This document shows positions 25,991 through 34,650 of a DNA stretch of 64,000 nucleotides, one piece after another. Below the pieces are notes generated by a model. The model had not been told where the DNA came from. It saw nothing but the letters and a program-made list of their open reading frames with translations, and searched no databases. Position 1 is the first letter of the stretch. Each line of letters opens with the position of its first letter. The position numbers and the translations under genes are program-made. The stretch comes from Roseibium sp. MMSF_3412 (GTDB taxonomy: Bacteria; Pseudomonadota; Alphaproteobacteria; Rhizobiales; Stappiaceae): positions 620,001 through 684,000 of the forward strand of contig NZ_JASHJI010000001.1 of the NCBI RefSeq assembly GCF_030733265.1. Reading direction: 5' to 3'.

Positions 25991-27635
25991 AAAGGGCCTC
26001 CTTGAACGGCACCTCCCCAACCCGGCGATACGCCTCCAGGAAGGTTTCGTCCTTGCCGGAGCGAAGTCCGAGATAGGTATCGACCAGGTTCTCGATCGCA
26101 TCGACAACCTCTTCGGACGAAAAGCCACGCCCGACAATTTCACCGATGGACGCGTTTTCGTTGGCCGAACCGCCGAGGGTCACCTGGTAGAATTCCTCGC
26201 CCTTCTTTTCCAGGCCGAGAATGCCGATATGGCCGACATGGTGATGGCCGCAGGCGTTGATGCAGCCGGAGATCTTGATCTTCAGCTCCCCGATTTCCGC
26301 CTGACGGTCTGCCGTACCGAAGCGCTCGGAAATACGCTGAGCGACCGGAATGGACCGTGCCGTTGCCAGAGCGCAATAGTCCATGCCCGGACATGCGATG
26401 ATATCGGTGATGAGACCGGCATTGCCTTCCGCGATTTCAGCCGCCGCGAGCCTGTCGTAGATCGCGGGCACATCCTCCAGCTTCACATGCGGCAGAATGA
26501 CATTCTGCTCATGGCTGATACGGATTTCGTCATGTCCGTACTGTTCGGCCAGTTCCGCGATCACCTCCATCTGCGCGTCAGACGCATCGCCCGGAATGCC
26601 GCCGATCGGCTTCATCGAAAGCGTCACGGAGGTATAGCCCGGCACCCGGTGCGGGTTCAGGTTGTGCTTGAGGAACTGGGCAAAGGCAGCATCCTTCCCG
26701 CGGCGCGCCTCGACCACTGCCGAGACAGCCGGGCCGACTTCCAGCGGCGGCGGTGCAAAGTAGGTTTCGATGCGGCGCACTTCCTCGTCCGGAAGACGCA
26801 GAACACCGAAGCGGATCTTTTCAAACTCTTCCTCGATATCGGCTTTCAGCTCTTCAAGACCGGTTTCGTGCACCAGGATCTTGATCCGTGCCTTGTACTT
26901 GTTGTCGCGCCGGCCATAGCGGTTGTAGACGCGCAGGATCGCCTCCGAATATGCCAGGAGGTCTTCTTCGGGTAGGAAGTCACGCACCTTGCGGCCGATC
27001 ATGGGCGTGCGGCCGAGGCCACCACCGACATAAACAACAAAACCGATCTCACCGTCATCATTCCTTGCCAGCTGCAGACCGATGTCGTGCACCTGGACGG
27101 CAGCCCGGTCGTTCGGCGCGCCGGTGATCGCGATCTTGAACTTGCGCGGCAGGAACGAGAATTCCGGATGCAAAGACGACCACTGCCGCAGGATCTCCGC
27201 GTAAGGGCGCGGATCGGCGATCTCGTCTGCCGCAGCGCCGGCGAAGTGGTCCGCCGTCACGTTGCGGATGCAGTTGCCGGACGTCTGGATGGCGTGCATT
27301 TCGACTTCGGCAAGCTCTTCCAGGATCTTCGGCGTGTCTTCAAGCTTTGGCCAGTTGAACTGGATGTTTTGCCGCGTCGTGAAGTGGCCATAGCCCTTGT
27401 CATATGTCCGCGCGATATGAGCCAGCTTGCGCATCTGGCGGCCGTTCAGCGTTCCATAGGGTATCGCAACACGAAGCATGTAGGCATGCAGCTGAAGGTA
27501 AAGGCCGTTCATCAGACGCAGCGGTTTGAACTCATCCTCGGACAGCTCACCTGCCAGACGGCGGCGCACCTGGTCCTTGAACTGTTCGGTGCGCTGATTG
27601 ACAAAACTCGCGTCAAATTCGTCGTAGCGATACAT
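25977..27635 (-). CDS. cysI: Sulfite (nitrite/sulfite) reductase hemoprotein
   Basis: This 552-residue siroheme enzyme has two ferredoxin-like half-domains and the cluster ligands ACPGMDYCALATARS and GCINACGHHHVGHIG, which bind the coupled 4Fe-4S/siroheme. It catalyses six-electron reduction of sulfite to sulfide, feeding cysteine synthesis. The N-terminus (MYRYDEFDASFVNQRTEQFKD) is typical of the alphaproteobacterial ferredoxin-dependent form. It is preceded by DUF2849 and siroheme synthase, and followed with overlap by cysH, so enzyme and cofactor are produced together. Confidence 0.93.
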   Translation of the reverse strand: MYRYDEFDASFVNQRTEQFKDQVRRRLAGELSEDEFKPLRLMNGLYLQLHAYMLRVAIPYGTLNGRQMRKLAHIARTYDKGYGHFTTRQNIQFNWPKLEDTPKILEELAEVEMHAIQTSGNCIRNVTADHFAGAAADEIADPRPYAEILRQWSSLHPEFSFLPRKFKIAITGAPNDRAAVQVHDIGLQLARNDDGEIGFVVYVGGGLGRTPMIGRKVRDFLPEEDLLAYSEAILRVYNRYGRRDNKYKARIKILVHETGLEELKADIEEEFEKIRFGVLRLPDEEVRRIETYFAPPPLEVGPAVSAVVEARRGKDAAFAQFLKHNLNPHRVPGYTSVTLSMKPIGGIPGDASDAQMEVIAELAEQYGHDEIRISHEQNVILPHVKLEDVPAIYDRLAAAEIAEGNAGLITDIIACPGMDYCALATARSIPVAQRISERFGTADRQAEIGELKIKISGCINACGHHHVGHIGILGLEKKGEEFYQVTLGGSANENASIGEIVGRGFSSEEVVDAIENLVDTYLGLRSGKDETFLEAYRRVGEVPFKEALYGAA

Positions 27636-27702
27636 CGGTCATCTCTCCTGTCGGGCGCTGCCGGAAATCTTCCTGCCGGCGCTGCCCTGATAGCTTTCCT
27701 GA

Positions 27703-28002
27703 TCAGGCGGAAACCGCCTGGGCCTGCTTGCCAAATTGCGGATGTGTGGTCGGTCCGGCGGCACGGATGCGTTCCCGAAGGCGGACGGGAACAAGCACGC
27801 CGTCTTCCAGCGTCACGTCCATTTCATAGACCCCGACGACCTCCTGGTTCTTCTCAGCCTGCTGCCCGATCGACAACCCTTCGGCAACTTGGTCCTTGCC
27901 CTCGAAGGTTCGGGCCAGCGTGACACGTTCAACCCAGTTGCCGCTCTCTCCGAGCCAGACAACGTCGCCATTCAACAGGCGGTTGGCGGTTATGACCTTC
28001 AT
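27703..28002 (-). CDS. DUF2849 domain protein
   Basis: The 99-residue protein begins MKVITANRLLNGDVVWLGESGNWVE and matches DUF2849, a small family encoded between cysG and cysI in alphaproteobacteria. It has GVYEMDVTLEDGVLVPVRLRERIRAAGPT near the C-terminus. It starts 18 bp after the cysG stop and lies 67 bp before cysI, all on the minus strand. Its role in sulfite reduction is implied only by conserved neighbourhood. No catalytic motif is apparent. Confidence 0.88.
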   Translation of the reverse strand: MKVITANRLLNGDVVWLGESGNWVERVTLARTFEGKDQVAEGLSIGQQAEKNQEVVGVYEMDVTLEDGVLVPVRLRERIRAAGPTTHPQFGKQAQAVSA

Positions 28003-28020
28003 TTCGTCTACTCTCTTTCG

Positions 28021-29484
28021 TCAGGCGACCGCAGCATGCGCAACTTCCAGCGGCGCAAGCGGTTCAGCCTTGTTCAGGGCGGCGTGACCGACAGCCTCGC
28101 CTATGACTATGAGGACCGGTCCGTCGATTTCCGCCCGATTGGACAGGACAGCGAGTTCCGACAGGGTTCCGGCGAACAGGCGCTCGTCCGCGTGCGCGGC
28201 ATTCTCGACAACCGCAACCGGGGTCTCGCGGTGCAGCCCCGCACCGATCATCTTGTCGGCAACGGCAGCGGCGACGGTGCGGCCCATGTAAACGGCAACC
28301 GTTGCACCTTTCAGAGCAAGTCCGGCCCAGTCCGGCAGGGTTTCCGACTTGGCATTGTGCCCGGTCGCGAAGACAAGGTTGGAGGCAACACCGCGCAAGG
28401 TCAGAGGGATCTGGGCCGAGGCCGCCGCGGCAAAGGCTGCAGTCACGCCGGGCACAATCTCAAATCCGATCCCGCCTGCGCGGAGCGCCTCCATTTCCTC
28501 TGCGGCCCGGCCGAAGATCATCGGATCCCCAGCCTTGAGGCGCACAACTTTCAGACCCTTTTCGCCCAGTTCGACAAGCAGTTCGCAAATCTCGGACTGC
28601 GGGACGGAATGTGCCCCCTTGCGCTTGCCCACCGAAATACGTTCCGCGTCGCGCCGGCCCATTGCGACAACGCTTGCCGGTACCAGGGCGTCATGGACAA
28701 TGACATCGGCTTCCTGGAGGAGACGCTGCGCCCGCAGGGTCAGGAGATCTTCAGCTCCGGGACCGGCTCCGACCAGCCAGACGAAACCCGGTTCGTCCGC
28801 CATGCCGTTCAGCAGGCGCTGCGCTTCCGCACGCGCGGTCTCCGGCTTACCTGCATAAAGATTTGTCGCGACGGAACCTGAGAAGAAGCGAGCCCAGAAA
28901 TTCCGGCGCAGGGCACCGTCGGTGATCACCTTTGTCGCCGCATCGCGGAAGCTTTCCGCAAGCCGCGCCAGTTCACCGGTCGCACGCGGCAGCATTGCCT
29001 CGATGCGAGCCCGGATGTGCCTGGACAGGACCGGGCCGACGCCGGTCGAGGTGATGGCAACGGCAATCGGCGCCCGGTTGACAAGCGCACCGGTGTAGAA
29101 ATCGCACAACTCGGGTTTGTCAACCGCATTGACGGGCACACCCATGATCCTGGCGGCGTCGACGACCGCCTTGTCGAGGTCCCAGTCCTCGCGCGCGGAA
29201 AACACAAGAGCGGCATCCGTCAGATGCGCCGGGCGGAAGTCTTCCGCGACATGTTCGGCCTGAAACAGTTCGATCGCTTCGCTGAGGTCGGCTTCGATCT
29301 CTTTAGCAATGACGACGATTTGAGCGTTGGTTTCGCCCAGCAGCCGGACCTTCGCAGCGGCTTCGCCGCCGTGCCCGACGACTAGTACGCGCCGGTCCGC
29401 AACTTTCACGAACGCGGGAAACACATCGAGCCGCTCTTCCGGCCCTTTCAGCGTCTTCACTCTATCTCCGCGGCGGTTCGCCAT
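28021..29484 (-). CDS. cysG: Siroheme synthase, precorrin-2 dehydrogenase/ferrochelatase fused to uroporphyrinogen-III methyltransferase
   Basis: The ATG at 29484 (MANRRGDRVKTLKGPEERL) is chosen over a longer frame because homology begins there; the product has 487 residues. The N-terminal CysG-B part shows VLVVGHGGEAAAKVRLL and the dimer region FYTGALVNRAPIAVAITSTGVGPVLSRHIR. The C-terminal SUMT part has VWLVGAGPGAEDLLTLRA, VRLKAGDPMIFGRAAEE and VPGVTAAFAAAA. It makes siroheme from uroporphyrinogen III for CysI, encoded downstream. It is the first gene of the cluster, so the promoter probably lies in 29485-29759. Confidence 0.93.
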   Translation of the reverse strand: MANRRGDRVKTLKGPEERLDVFPAFVKVADRRVLVVGHGGEAAAKVRLLGETNAQIVVIAKEIEADLSEAIELFQAEHVAEDFRPAHLTDAALVFSAREDWDLDKAVVDAARIMGVPVNAVDKPELCDFYTGALVNRAPIAVAITSTGVGPVLSRHIRARIEAMLPRATGELARLAESFRDAATKVITDGALRRNFWARFFSGSVATNLYAGKPETARAEAQRLLNGMADEPGFVWLVGAGPGAEDLLTLRAQRLLQEADVIVHDALVPASVVAMGRRDAERISVGKRKGAHSVPQSEICELLVELGEKGLKVVRLKAGDPMIFGRAAEEMEALRAGGIGFEIVPGVTAAFAAAASAQIPLTLRGVASNLVFATGHNAKSETLPDWAGLALKGATVAVYMGRTVAAAVADKMIGAGLHRETPVAVVENAAHADERLFAGTLSELAVLSNRAEIDGPVLIVIGEAVGHAALNKAEPLAPLEVAHAAVA

Positions 29485-29759
29485 CGTGCAGGGTCTCCAA
29501 TCCCAGTTTGATGGCTCTAATGTAATTTGCCTGTCTGTGATGTGCCGGGCACCTGTTTTCAAAGCTCAGCGCGGATGAGGAATAGTTTTTTGCCTTCGCG
29601 CCGTTTGACCGATTCCGGTTCCGGCCGGATTACAATTTACGGTATCCATTGAAAAAACTGCCTCGAAGACGCATCATGACGCATCGACTCGTCGTGGGGG
29701 ACCTGTCACCGGCAGAATTGATTGCCTGAGCGCCAGACGCACAGACAAATGAAGGCCCC

Positions 29760-30287
29760 ATGACTTCCCTGAAGCAATCCCTTCCGGCTGCATTCCTTTT
29801 CTGCCTGCTTGGCTTTTCCAACTCCGCCGCCGCGCAAGATCCGGCACAAAAGCCAGACAAGGATGTTCTCTGGCAAACGCGCTGCGTTGGAACGTCCAGA
29901 ACGTCCGATGCCCTGATCTGCGAATCCTCGCAGAGCGTCCGGGCCCAGGAAAACGGCCGGCTGCTCCTCAAGATCGACATCATCTACCCGGCAAACAAGG
30001 CGGACCCGGTCCTGCAGATGGTGCTGCCGCTCGGAATTCACATTCCCGGGCAGGTCAAGCTGACGGTTGATGGCAGCGCCATGGGTGATTTTGTGATTGG
30101 CAGTTGCAACACGCAGGGGTGTTTTCTTTCAGCGCCAGCGTCACCCGGCATGATCGATGCCATGAAAGCCGGCGCGACGCTCAAGGTGGATTTTGCTCCG
30201 GTGCCCGGCAAGCGGCAGGCGATCGAGATCCCCCTGACCGGCTTCAGCCGCGCAATGGCTGCGATCCAATCGCAGGAAAAGCGTTGA
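29760..30287 (+). CDS. Invasion-associated locus B (IalB) family protein
   Basis: The 175-residue secreted protein has a signal peptide (FLFCLLGFSNSAAA) and a mature beta-rich domain with WQTRCVGTS, ICESSQSV, LPLGIHIPGQVKLTVDG and IGSCNTQGCFLSAP; paired cysteines suggest disulfides. IalB-family proteins occur as multiple paralogues in alphaproteobacteria and are periplasmic or outer-membrane associated, with no clear biochemical role outside Bartonella. GAAGG precedes the ATG. It is divergent from cysG. A perfect 10-bp hairpin at 30304-30328 follows its stop. Confidence 0.85.
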   Translation: MTSLKQSLPAAFLFCLLGFSNSAAAQDPAQKPDKDVLWQTRCVGTSRTSDALICESSQSVRAQENGRLLLKIDIIYPANKADPVLQMVLPLGIHIPGQVKLTVDGSAMGDFVIGSCNTQGCFLSAPASPGMIDAMKAGATLKVDFAPVPGKRQAIEIPLTGFSRAMAAIQSQEKR

Positions 30288-30303
30288 GCGCTTGAAAACC
30301 GTG

Positions 30304-30328
30304 CCGTTCCGGATCTTGTCCGGAACGG
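30304..30328. terminator. Hairpin after ialB, possible terminator
   Basis: CCGTTCCGGA (30304-30313) pairs perfectly with TCCGGAACGG (30319-30328) around a 5-nt loop, between the convergent ialB and 30343 genes. There is no T run on either strand, so it could also be a transcript-stabilising hairpin. Confidence 0.4.
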
Positions 30329-30342
30329 TGCAACTCGGATGT

Positions 30343-30873
30343 TCAATTCCTGATTCTGTAGGCCGCGATCGTGTCCAGGAGGTGATGGGTGTTGGTCTTC
30401 AGGCACCAGGCGGCGACCAGAAGGTGGGTCGGCCCGGCCGACTTTCTCGATGCCTTGAGCGCCTTCTGCGTGATGGAAAACGGGTAAGACCTTGCGTATT
30501 TCCTGCGCAGGGTCAGCGACACATACTCCCCCTTGCGCACGACATTGCTGATCTCGTTCCACGGGACCTCTTCCTTGCCGGCACGAAGATCGGCAAACCC
30601 TTCCGCACTTATCCGAACAGGTGCGCCCCAGGGGACAAAACACCTGTAGAGAACAAAAACGGAAAGAACCGAAAAGATGGGCAGCATGATGAATAAACCG
30701 CTGTGAAAGCGGTGCTCATAGTAGCTGCTGGGTTCTGACTGCACGCCGTAGACCGAAGCGGCAACGATGCCGACGCAAATCACAAGCAGGCTGAGGGACC
30801 GGGCCCAGTCCCGGTTGATGTGTGTTTCACCGGTTGCCGGACGCGCCTCGTTGTTGCCCGTCTGGTCCGTCAT
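30343..30873 (-). CDS. Hypothetical membrane protein with PH-like cytoplasmic domain
   Basis: The ATG at 30873 gives 176 residues starting MTDQTGNNEARPATGETHIN. Two membrane helices (SLSLLVICVGIVAASVYGV and GLFIMLPIFSVLSVFVLYRCF) are followed by a soluble part with VRISAEGFADLRAGKEEVPWNEISNVV and SLTLRRKYA, the pattern of small bacterial PH-like membrane proteins (DUF/STM3941-type). I do not assign a function. It is convergent with ialB and stands alone. Overall organisation rather than sequence identity supports the family guess. Confidence 0.6.
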   Translation of the reverse strand: MTDQTGNNEARPATGETHINRDWARSLSLLVICVGIVAASVYGVQSEPSSYYEHRFHSGLFIMLPIFSVLSVFVLYRCFVPWGAPVRISAEGFADLRAGKEEVPWNEISNVVRKGEYVSLTLRRKYARSYPFSITQKALKASRKSAGPTHLLVAAWCLKTNTHHLLDTIAAYRIRN

Positions 30874-31147
30874 CGTCTGCGGCGGCTTTTGTCTGTGCTT
30901 CGGTTGGTCATCTCCGCCACGCTGACATGTTCCGGCACGCTTTCCAACCAGCAATGCAGATCATACTTGTGAGGCGATCCCATACCCGGTGTTTTTCGTT
31001 CCGGCTGAGGCGAAACAGAGGGCCGGAACCCGGCCTTGCGACGGACGGAATGACGCCGTTCCCTCAATTGAACGATACTGAATGAACTTTCGCATCCGCG
31101 TAGCAGTGGTTCAGGTCGTGGCATGCCCGACGGACTTGTCCAATGAC

Positions 31148-31172
31148 AAAAAAGCCGGCGGGAACCGCCGGC
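31148..31172 (-). terminator. Rho-independent terminator of the thiolase gene
   Basis: On the minus strand GCCGGCGG, a 3-nt loop and CCGCCGGC form a perfect 8-bp stem (31154-31172) followed by TTTTTT (31148-31153). It lies 25 bp beyond the thiolase stop codon. Confidence 0.85.
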
Positions 31173-31196
31173 TTGAAGCTGCAGATCCGGCAGTGA

Positions 31197-32363
31197 CTAC
31201 CGCATGGCCTGCATCACCGAAACGAAGTTGGCGACCGCGGCGCCGCCCATGTTGAAGATGCCGCCGATTTCCGCGTCCCTGACCTGAATGTCGCCGGCCG
31301 AGCCGGTGAGCTGCATGGCGGTCAGGACATGCATGGAAACGCCGGTTGCGCCAATCGGATGGCCCTTTGATTTCAAACCGCCGGACGGGTTGACCGGCAG
31401 CTTGCCGTCCATCTCGGTCCAGCCTTCCAGAATGGCTCTTGCGCCCTCGCCTTCCGAGGTCAGGCCCATCGCTTCGTATTCCAGAAGTTCGGCAATCGTG
31501 AAACAGTCATGGGTCTCGACAAAGGACAGATCGTCGAGGGCCAGATTGGCATCACCCAGCGCTTCGCCCCAGGCCTTCGAGCAGCCTTCGAATTTCAGGA
31601 TGTCCCGGCGTGACATGGGCAGAAAGTCCTGCACATGCGCCATGCCGCGGAACGCCACCGCCTTTTTCATGCCGAGCGCTGTTGCCGTATCCGTCAGGAC
31701 GAGTGCCGCAGCGCCGTCGGAGACGAGCGAGCAGTCCGTCCGCTTCAGCGGACCGGCCACAAACGGGTTCTTTTCGCTTTCCGCGCGGCAGAACTCGAAG
31801 CCGAGATCCTTGCGCATCTGGGCATAGGGGTTGCCGGTGCCGTTCTTGTGGTTCTTTGCGGCGATCTTTGCAAGAGCGTCGGATTGGTCGCCGAATTTCT
31901 GGAAATAGGCATCGGCGATCTTGCCGAAGACACCGGCAAAACCCGCCGGTATGTCGCCTTCTTCCTTCAGGTAGGAGGCTTTCAGGAGGTTCTTGCCGAT
32001 TTCGGGGCCCGGCGTCGTCGTCATCTGCTCAACGCCGACAACAAGGACGATACGCGCATCCCCGGACGCGATCGCGCGCACACCCTGATGGACCGCAGCA
32101 GACCCCGTCGCGCAGGCGTTTTCAACGCGCGTTGCCGGCTTGAAACGCAGGGCCGGATCGGCCTGGAGCACCAGCGAGGCGGTAAAGTCCTGCGCCGAGA
32201 AGCCTGCATTGAAATGGCCAAGCAGTATTTCATCGACATCTTCCGGACCAATGCCCGCGTCGTGAATGGCATCGACGGCCACCTTGACGATCATGCTTTC
32301 AACGGTTTCTTCCGCGTGCTTGCCGAAGGGCATGTGCGCCCAGCCAACCATTGCCGCCGTCAT
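31197..32363 (-). CDS. Thiolase family protein (acetyl-CoA acetyltransferase-like, SCP2-thiolase branch)
   Basis: The start at 32363 (MTAAMVGWAHMPFGK) is supported by TGGAGGAAAT upstream and gives 388 residues. The nucleophile lies in RVENACATGSAAVHQG, with VETHDCFTIAEL and GGLKSKGHPIGATGVSMH further on, typical of the SCP2/nondecarboxylating thiolase-like group. It would act in beta-oxidation or a related acyl-CoA pathway. The gene is monocistronic: a strong terminator follows and a long AT-rich region precedes it. The physiological substrate is not evident. Confidence 0.87.
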   Translation of the reverse strand: MTAAMVGWAHMPFGKHAEETVESMIVKVAVDAIHDAGIGPEDVDEILLGHFNAGFSAQDFTASLVLQADPALRFKPATRVENACATGSAAVHQGVRAIASGDARIVLVVGVEQMTTTPGPEIGKNLLKASYLKEEGDIPAGFAGVFGKIADAYFQKFGDQSDALAKIAAKNHKNGTGNPYAQMRKDLGFEFCRAESEKNPFVAGPLKRTDCSLVSDGAAALVLTDTATALGMKKAVAFRGMAHVQDFLPMSRRDILKFEGCSKAWGEALGDANLALDDLSFVETHDCFTIAELLEYEAMGLTSEGEGARAILEGWTEMDGKLPVNPSGGLKSKGHPIGATGVSMHVLTAMQLTGSAGDIQVRDAEIGGIFNMGGAAVANFVSVMQAMR

Positions 32364-32619
32364 GTGATTTCCTCCAAATGCATCCAGTGGTTCAAAAAAA
32401 CGCCGCGCAGCTGTTTCCGGCGCGCACGTCTTTCCCTTACCATATGGGAACTTCGCTGCAGCGGACACTCCCAGCTTCAAACGTCGAATGCAACAAGAAA
32501 TTGACCTAAACGTCATTGTTTTTATTTTTCATTATTTAAATCAAATATTTATATATATCTTTTGTGATCGTCCGTCGTTGCTTGAGCCGCCGCCGCCCGG
32601 CAAATCGGCGGTATTTTAA
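32364..32619. other. AT-rich intergenic region upstream of the thiolase gene
   Basis: This stretch between the thiolase and the sRNA-like unit holds no gene. Positions 32521-32566 are strikingly AT-rich compared with the surroundings and probably contain the thiolase promoter with UP-type sequence. A CCGCCG/CGGCGG pairing near 32588-32613 is followed by a T/A-rich run and could terminate plus-strand transcripts. Confidence 0.4.
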
Positions 32620-32742
32620 TATTTTGTTCATCTAGACGTCATGTTCAGCGCTTAGCAGTGGCGCTGTTCAAAACAAGTTCTTCTTTTGAGGCAATTTTCC
32701 TGCAATTCGCCGGCCCTGATCTCAGGGTCGGCATTTTTGTTT
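32620..32742 (+). ncRNA. Candidate intergenic small RNA ending in an intrinsic terminator
   Basis: A terminator-like hairpin, GCCGGCCCTG (32709-32718) with CAGGGTCGGC (32723-32732), followed by ATTTTTGTTT, faces plus-strand transcription where no annotated gene ends. Upstream are an A/T-rich segment (TTTTAATATTTTG near 32614) and a CAGCGC/GCGCTG hairpin near 32648-32668. The unit lies before, and separate from, the alpha-glucosidase promoter. Boundaries are approximate; expression is untested. Confidence 0.35.
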
Positions 32743-32812
32743 GCCGGGCTGCTCCATAACGCTCGGCAAGCGAATTCCTGTTCTTGAATCCTGACTTTTC
32801 GTGCGTTGTAAC

Positions 32813-32858
32813 TTGACCTTGCGATCCGCGGCATATAGCCATTCAAAGCGCTTTGAAT
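32813..32858 (+). promoter_or_regulatory. Promoter with LacI-type operator for the alpha-glucosidase gene
   Basis: A possible -35 TTGACC (32813-32818) and -10 TATAGC (32834-32839) are followed immediately by the perfect 18-bp palindrome ATTCAAAGCGCTTTGAAT (32841-32858). TCAAAGCGCTTTGA-type palindromes with a central CG are LacI-family operators, and the alpha-glucoside regulator AglR is reported to use a very similar motif. The position at the expected transcription start suits repression. The regulator gene itself is not adjacent. Confidence 0.6.
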
Positions 32859-32891
32859 TTTTCCCCGCAAGACGCGGAACGGAGACCGGCA

Positions 32892-34562
32892 ATGTTTGAA
32901 GAAGCCGAAACCGGCCAGGAGGCCGTCATGCCCGAAGAAACGACCGCCGACCGGGACTGGTGGCGCGGCGCGGTGATCTATCAGATCTATCCGCGGTCCT
33001 TCAACGATTCCAACAATGACGGCATCGGCGATCTCAACGGTATCACGGAACGACTGGACTACATCGCCTCGCTCGGGGTCGATGCCATCTGGCTGTCGCC
33101 GTTCTTCACCTCCCCGATGGACGATTTCGGCTACGACGTCTCGGATTATGAAGATGTCGATCCGATGTTCGGCTCGCTTGCCGACTTCGACCGCATGACC
33201 CGGGCGGCGCATGAACGCGGGTTGAAGGTCATGATCGACCTTGTCATTTCGCACACGTCCGATCAGCATGCCTGGTTCAAGGAAAGCCGGGCAAGCAAGG
33301 ACAATCCAAAGGCGGACTGGTATGTCTGGGCCGACGGCAAACCCGACGGCACACCGCCCAACAACTGGCTTTCCCTGTTCGGCGGCCCGGCGTGGGAATG
33401 GGACAGCCGCCGCTGCCAGTTCTACATGCACAATTTTCTGACAAGCCAGCCGGACCTCAACTTTCACAACAGGGAGGTTCAGGACGCGGTTCTGGATGTG
33501 GCCCGGTTCTGGCTCGATCGCGGCGTGGACGGCTTCCGCCTGGACACGGTCAATTTCTATTTCCACGACGCAGAACTGCGGGACAACCCCCCGCTCAGCT
33601 CAGACGAGGCACCATCCACCGTCGATCCGACCAACCCGTACGGGTTTCAGAACCATATCTATGACAAGACCCGGCCTGAAAACCTGGTTTTTCTTGAACG
33701 GTTCCGGGCCCTGCTCGACAGGTATCCGGGCGCAACCTCCGTCGGCGAGATCGGCGCGGACGGGCAGGCCGTGGAGCTGACCGCCTCCTATACGGAAGAG
33801 AACAAGCGCATTCACATGGCCTACAGCTTCGATCTGCTGACGCCGCAGCACTCGGCGGCCTATATCCGGCGGATCGTAGAGGACATGAATGCCGGGATCG
33901 GCTCCGGCTGGGCCAGTTGGGCGCTATCCAATCATGATGTCCAACGGGTCGCCAGCCGCTGGGGCGCCGGCAAGAACCCGGCGAAGTTCGCACCGCTGGG
34001 TGCGGCGCTCTGCGCGAGCCTGCGCGGCACACCATGCCTCTATCAGGGCGAGGAACTCGGTCTGCCGCAGGTGGAGGTGCCGTTTGAAAAGCTGCAGGAC
34101 CCTTACGGCATCCGCTTCTGGCCGGAATACAAGGGCCGCGACGGCTGCCGCACACCGATGCCCTGGGTGAAGAACAACGCCAATGGCGGTTTTTCCGACG
34201 CTGAACCCTGGTTGCCGGTTGCCAGCGAACATCTGCAGCTGGCCGCCTTTGAACAGGACAAGGATGAAGGCTCGATCCTGAACCGGAACCGTGCCTTTTT
34301 CGCCTGGCGGCAAGACAAGACACCCCTCAGGAAAGGCGACATGGTCTTTCTCGAAAGTCCGGAAGAAACGCTGGTTTTCACGCGGAGTGTCGACGACGCG
34401 ACCATCCTGTGCGCCTTCAATCTTTCAGCCGAACCGGCCACAATCACGCTGGAAGGACTTGCGCTTGAGGACCTCGGCGCGCCCGGTTTCACCGGAACCG
34501 CCGACGGCGGCACGATTTCCCTCCAGGGGCTGGATGCCTGTTTCGCCAAGGTGAAATCGTGA
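32892..34562 (+). CDS. Alpha-glucosidase, glycoside hydrolase family 13
   Basis: The ATG at 32892, preceded by a GGAACGGAGA ribosome site, is preferred to the TTG at 32853, which falls inside the operator palindrome. The 556-residue enzyme has the GH13 conserved regions: YQIYPRSFNDSNNDGIGDLNG, DLVISHTSDQHAWF, GFRLDTVNFYFHD (nucleophile Asp), SVGEIGA (acid/base Glu) and ALSNHDVQR. It would hydrolyse short alpha-glucosides such as maltose or isomaltose in the cytoplasm. No agl transport genes are next to it; the LacI-type operator suggests it is a regulon member placed apart from the main locus. Confidence 0.9.
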   Translation: MFEEAETGQEAVMPEETTADRDWWRGAVIYQIYPRSFNDSNNDGIGDLNGITERLDYIASLGVDAIWLSPFFTSPMDDFGYDVSDYEDVDPMFGSLADFDRMTRAAHERGLKVMIDLVISHTSDQHAWFKESRASKDNPKADWYVWADGKPDGTPPNNWLSLFGGPAWEWDSRRCQFYMHNFLTSQPDLNFHNREVQDAVLDVARFWLDRGVDGFRLDTVNFYFHDAELRDNPPLSSDEAPSTVDPTNPYGFQNHIYDKTRPENLVFLERFRALLDRYPGATSVGEIGADGQAVELTASYTEENKRIHMAYSFDLLTPQHSAAYIRRIVEDMNAGIGSGWASWALSNHDVQRVASRWGAGKNPAKFAPLGAALCASLRGTPCLYQGEELGLPQVEVPFEKLQDPYGIRFWPEYKGRDGCRTPMPWVKNNANGGFSDAEPWLPVASEHLQLAAFEQDKDEGSILNRNRAFFAWRQDKTPLRKGDMVFLESPEETLVFTRSVDDATILCAFNLSAEPATITLEGLALEDLGAPGFTGTADGGTISLQGLDACFAKVKS

Positions 34563-34650
34563 ATTCCCCGCTTCAAATCACGTCCCGGTGCGGCTAAGAA
34601 AGGCGCACCGGATACCCTCCGGCCCCTATCGACACTTTGCCGGACCCTGA

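Noticed and set aside
32645-32842. 65-codon frame on the minus strand in the gap before the alpha-glucosidase
   Set aside because: The peptide has no recognisable features and the region carries promoter, operator and terminator signals of the plus strand.
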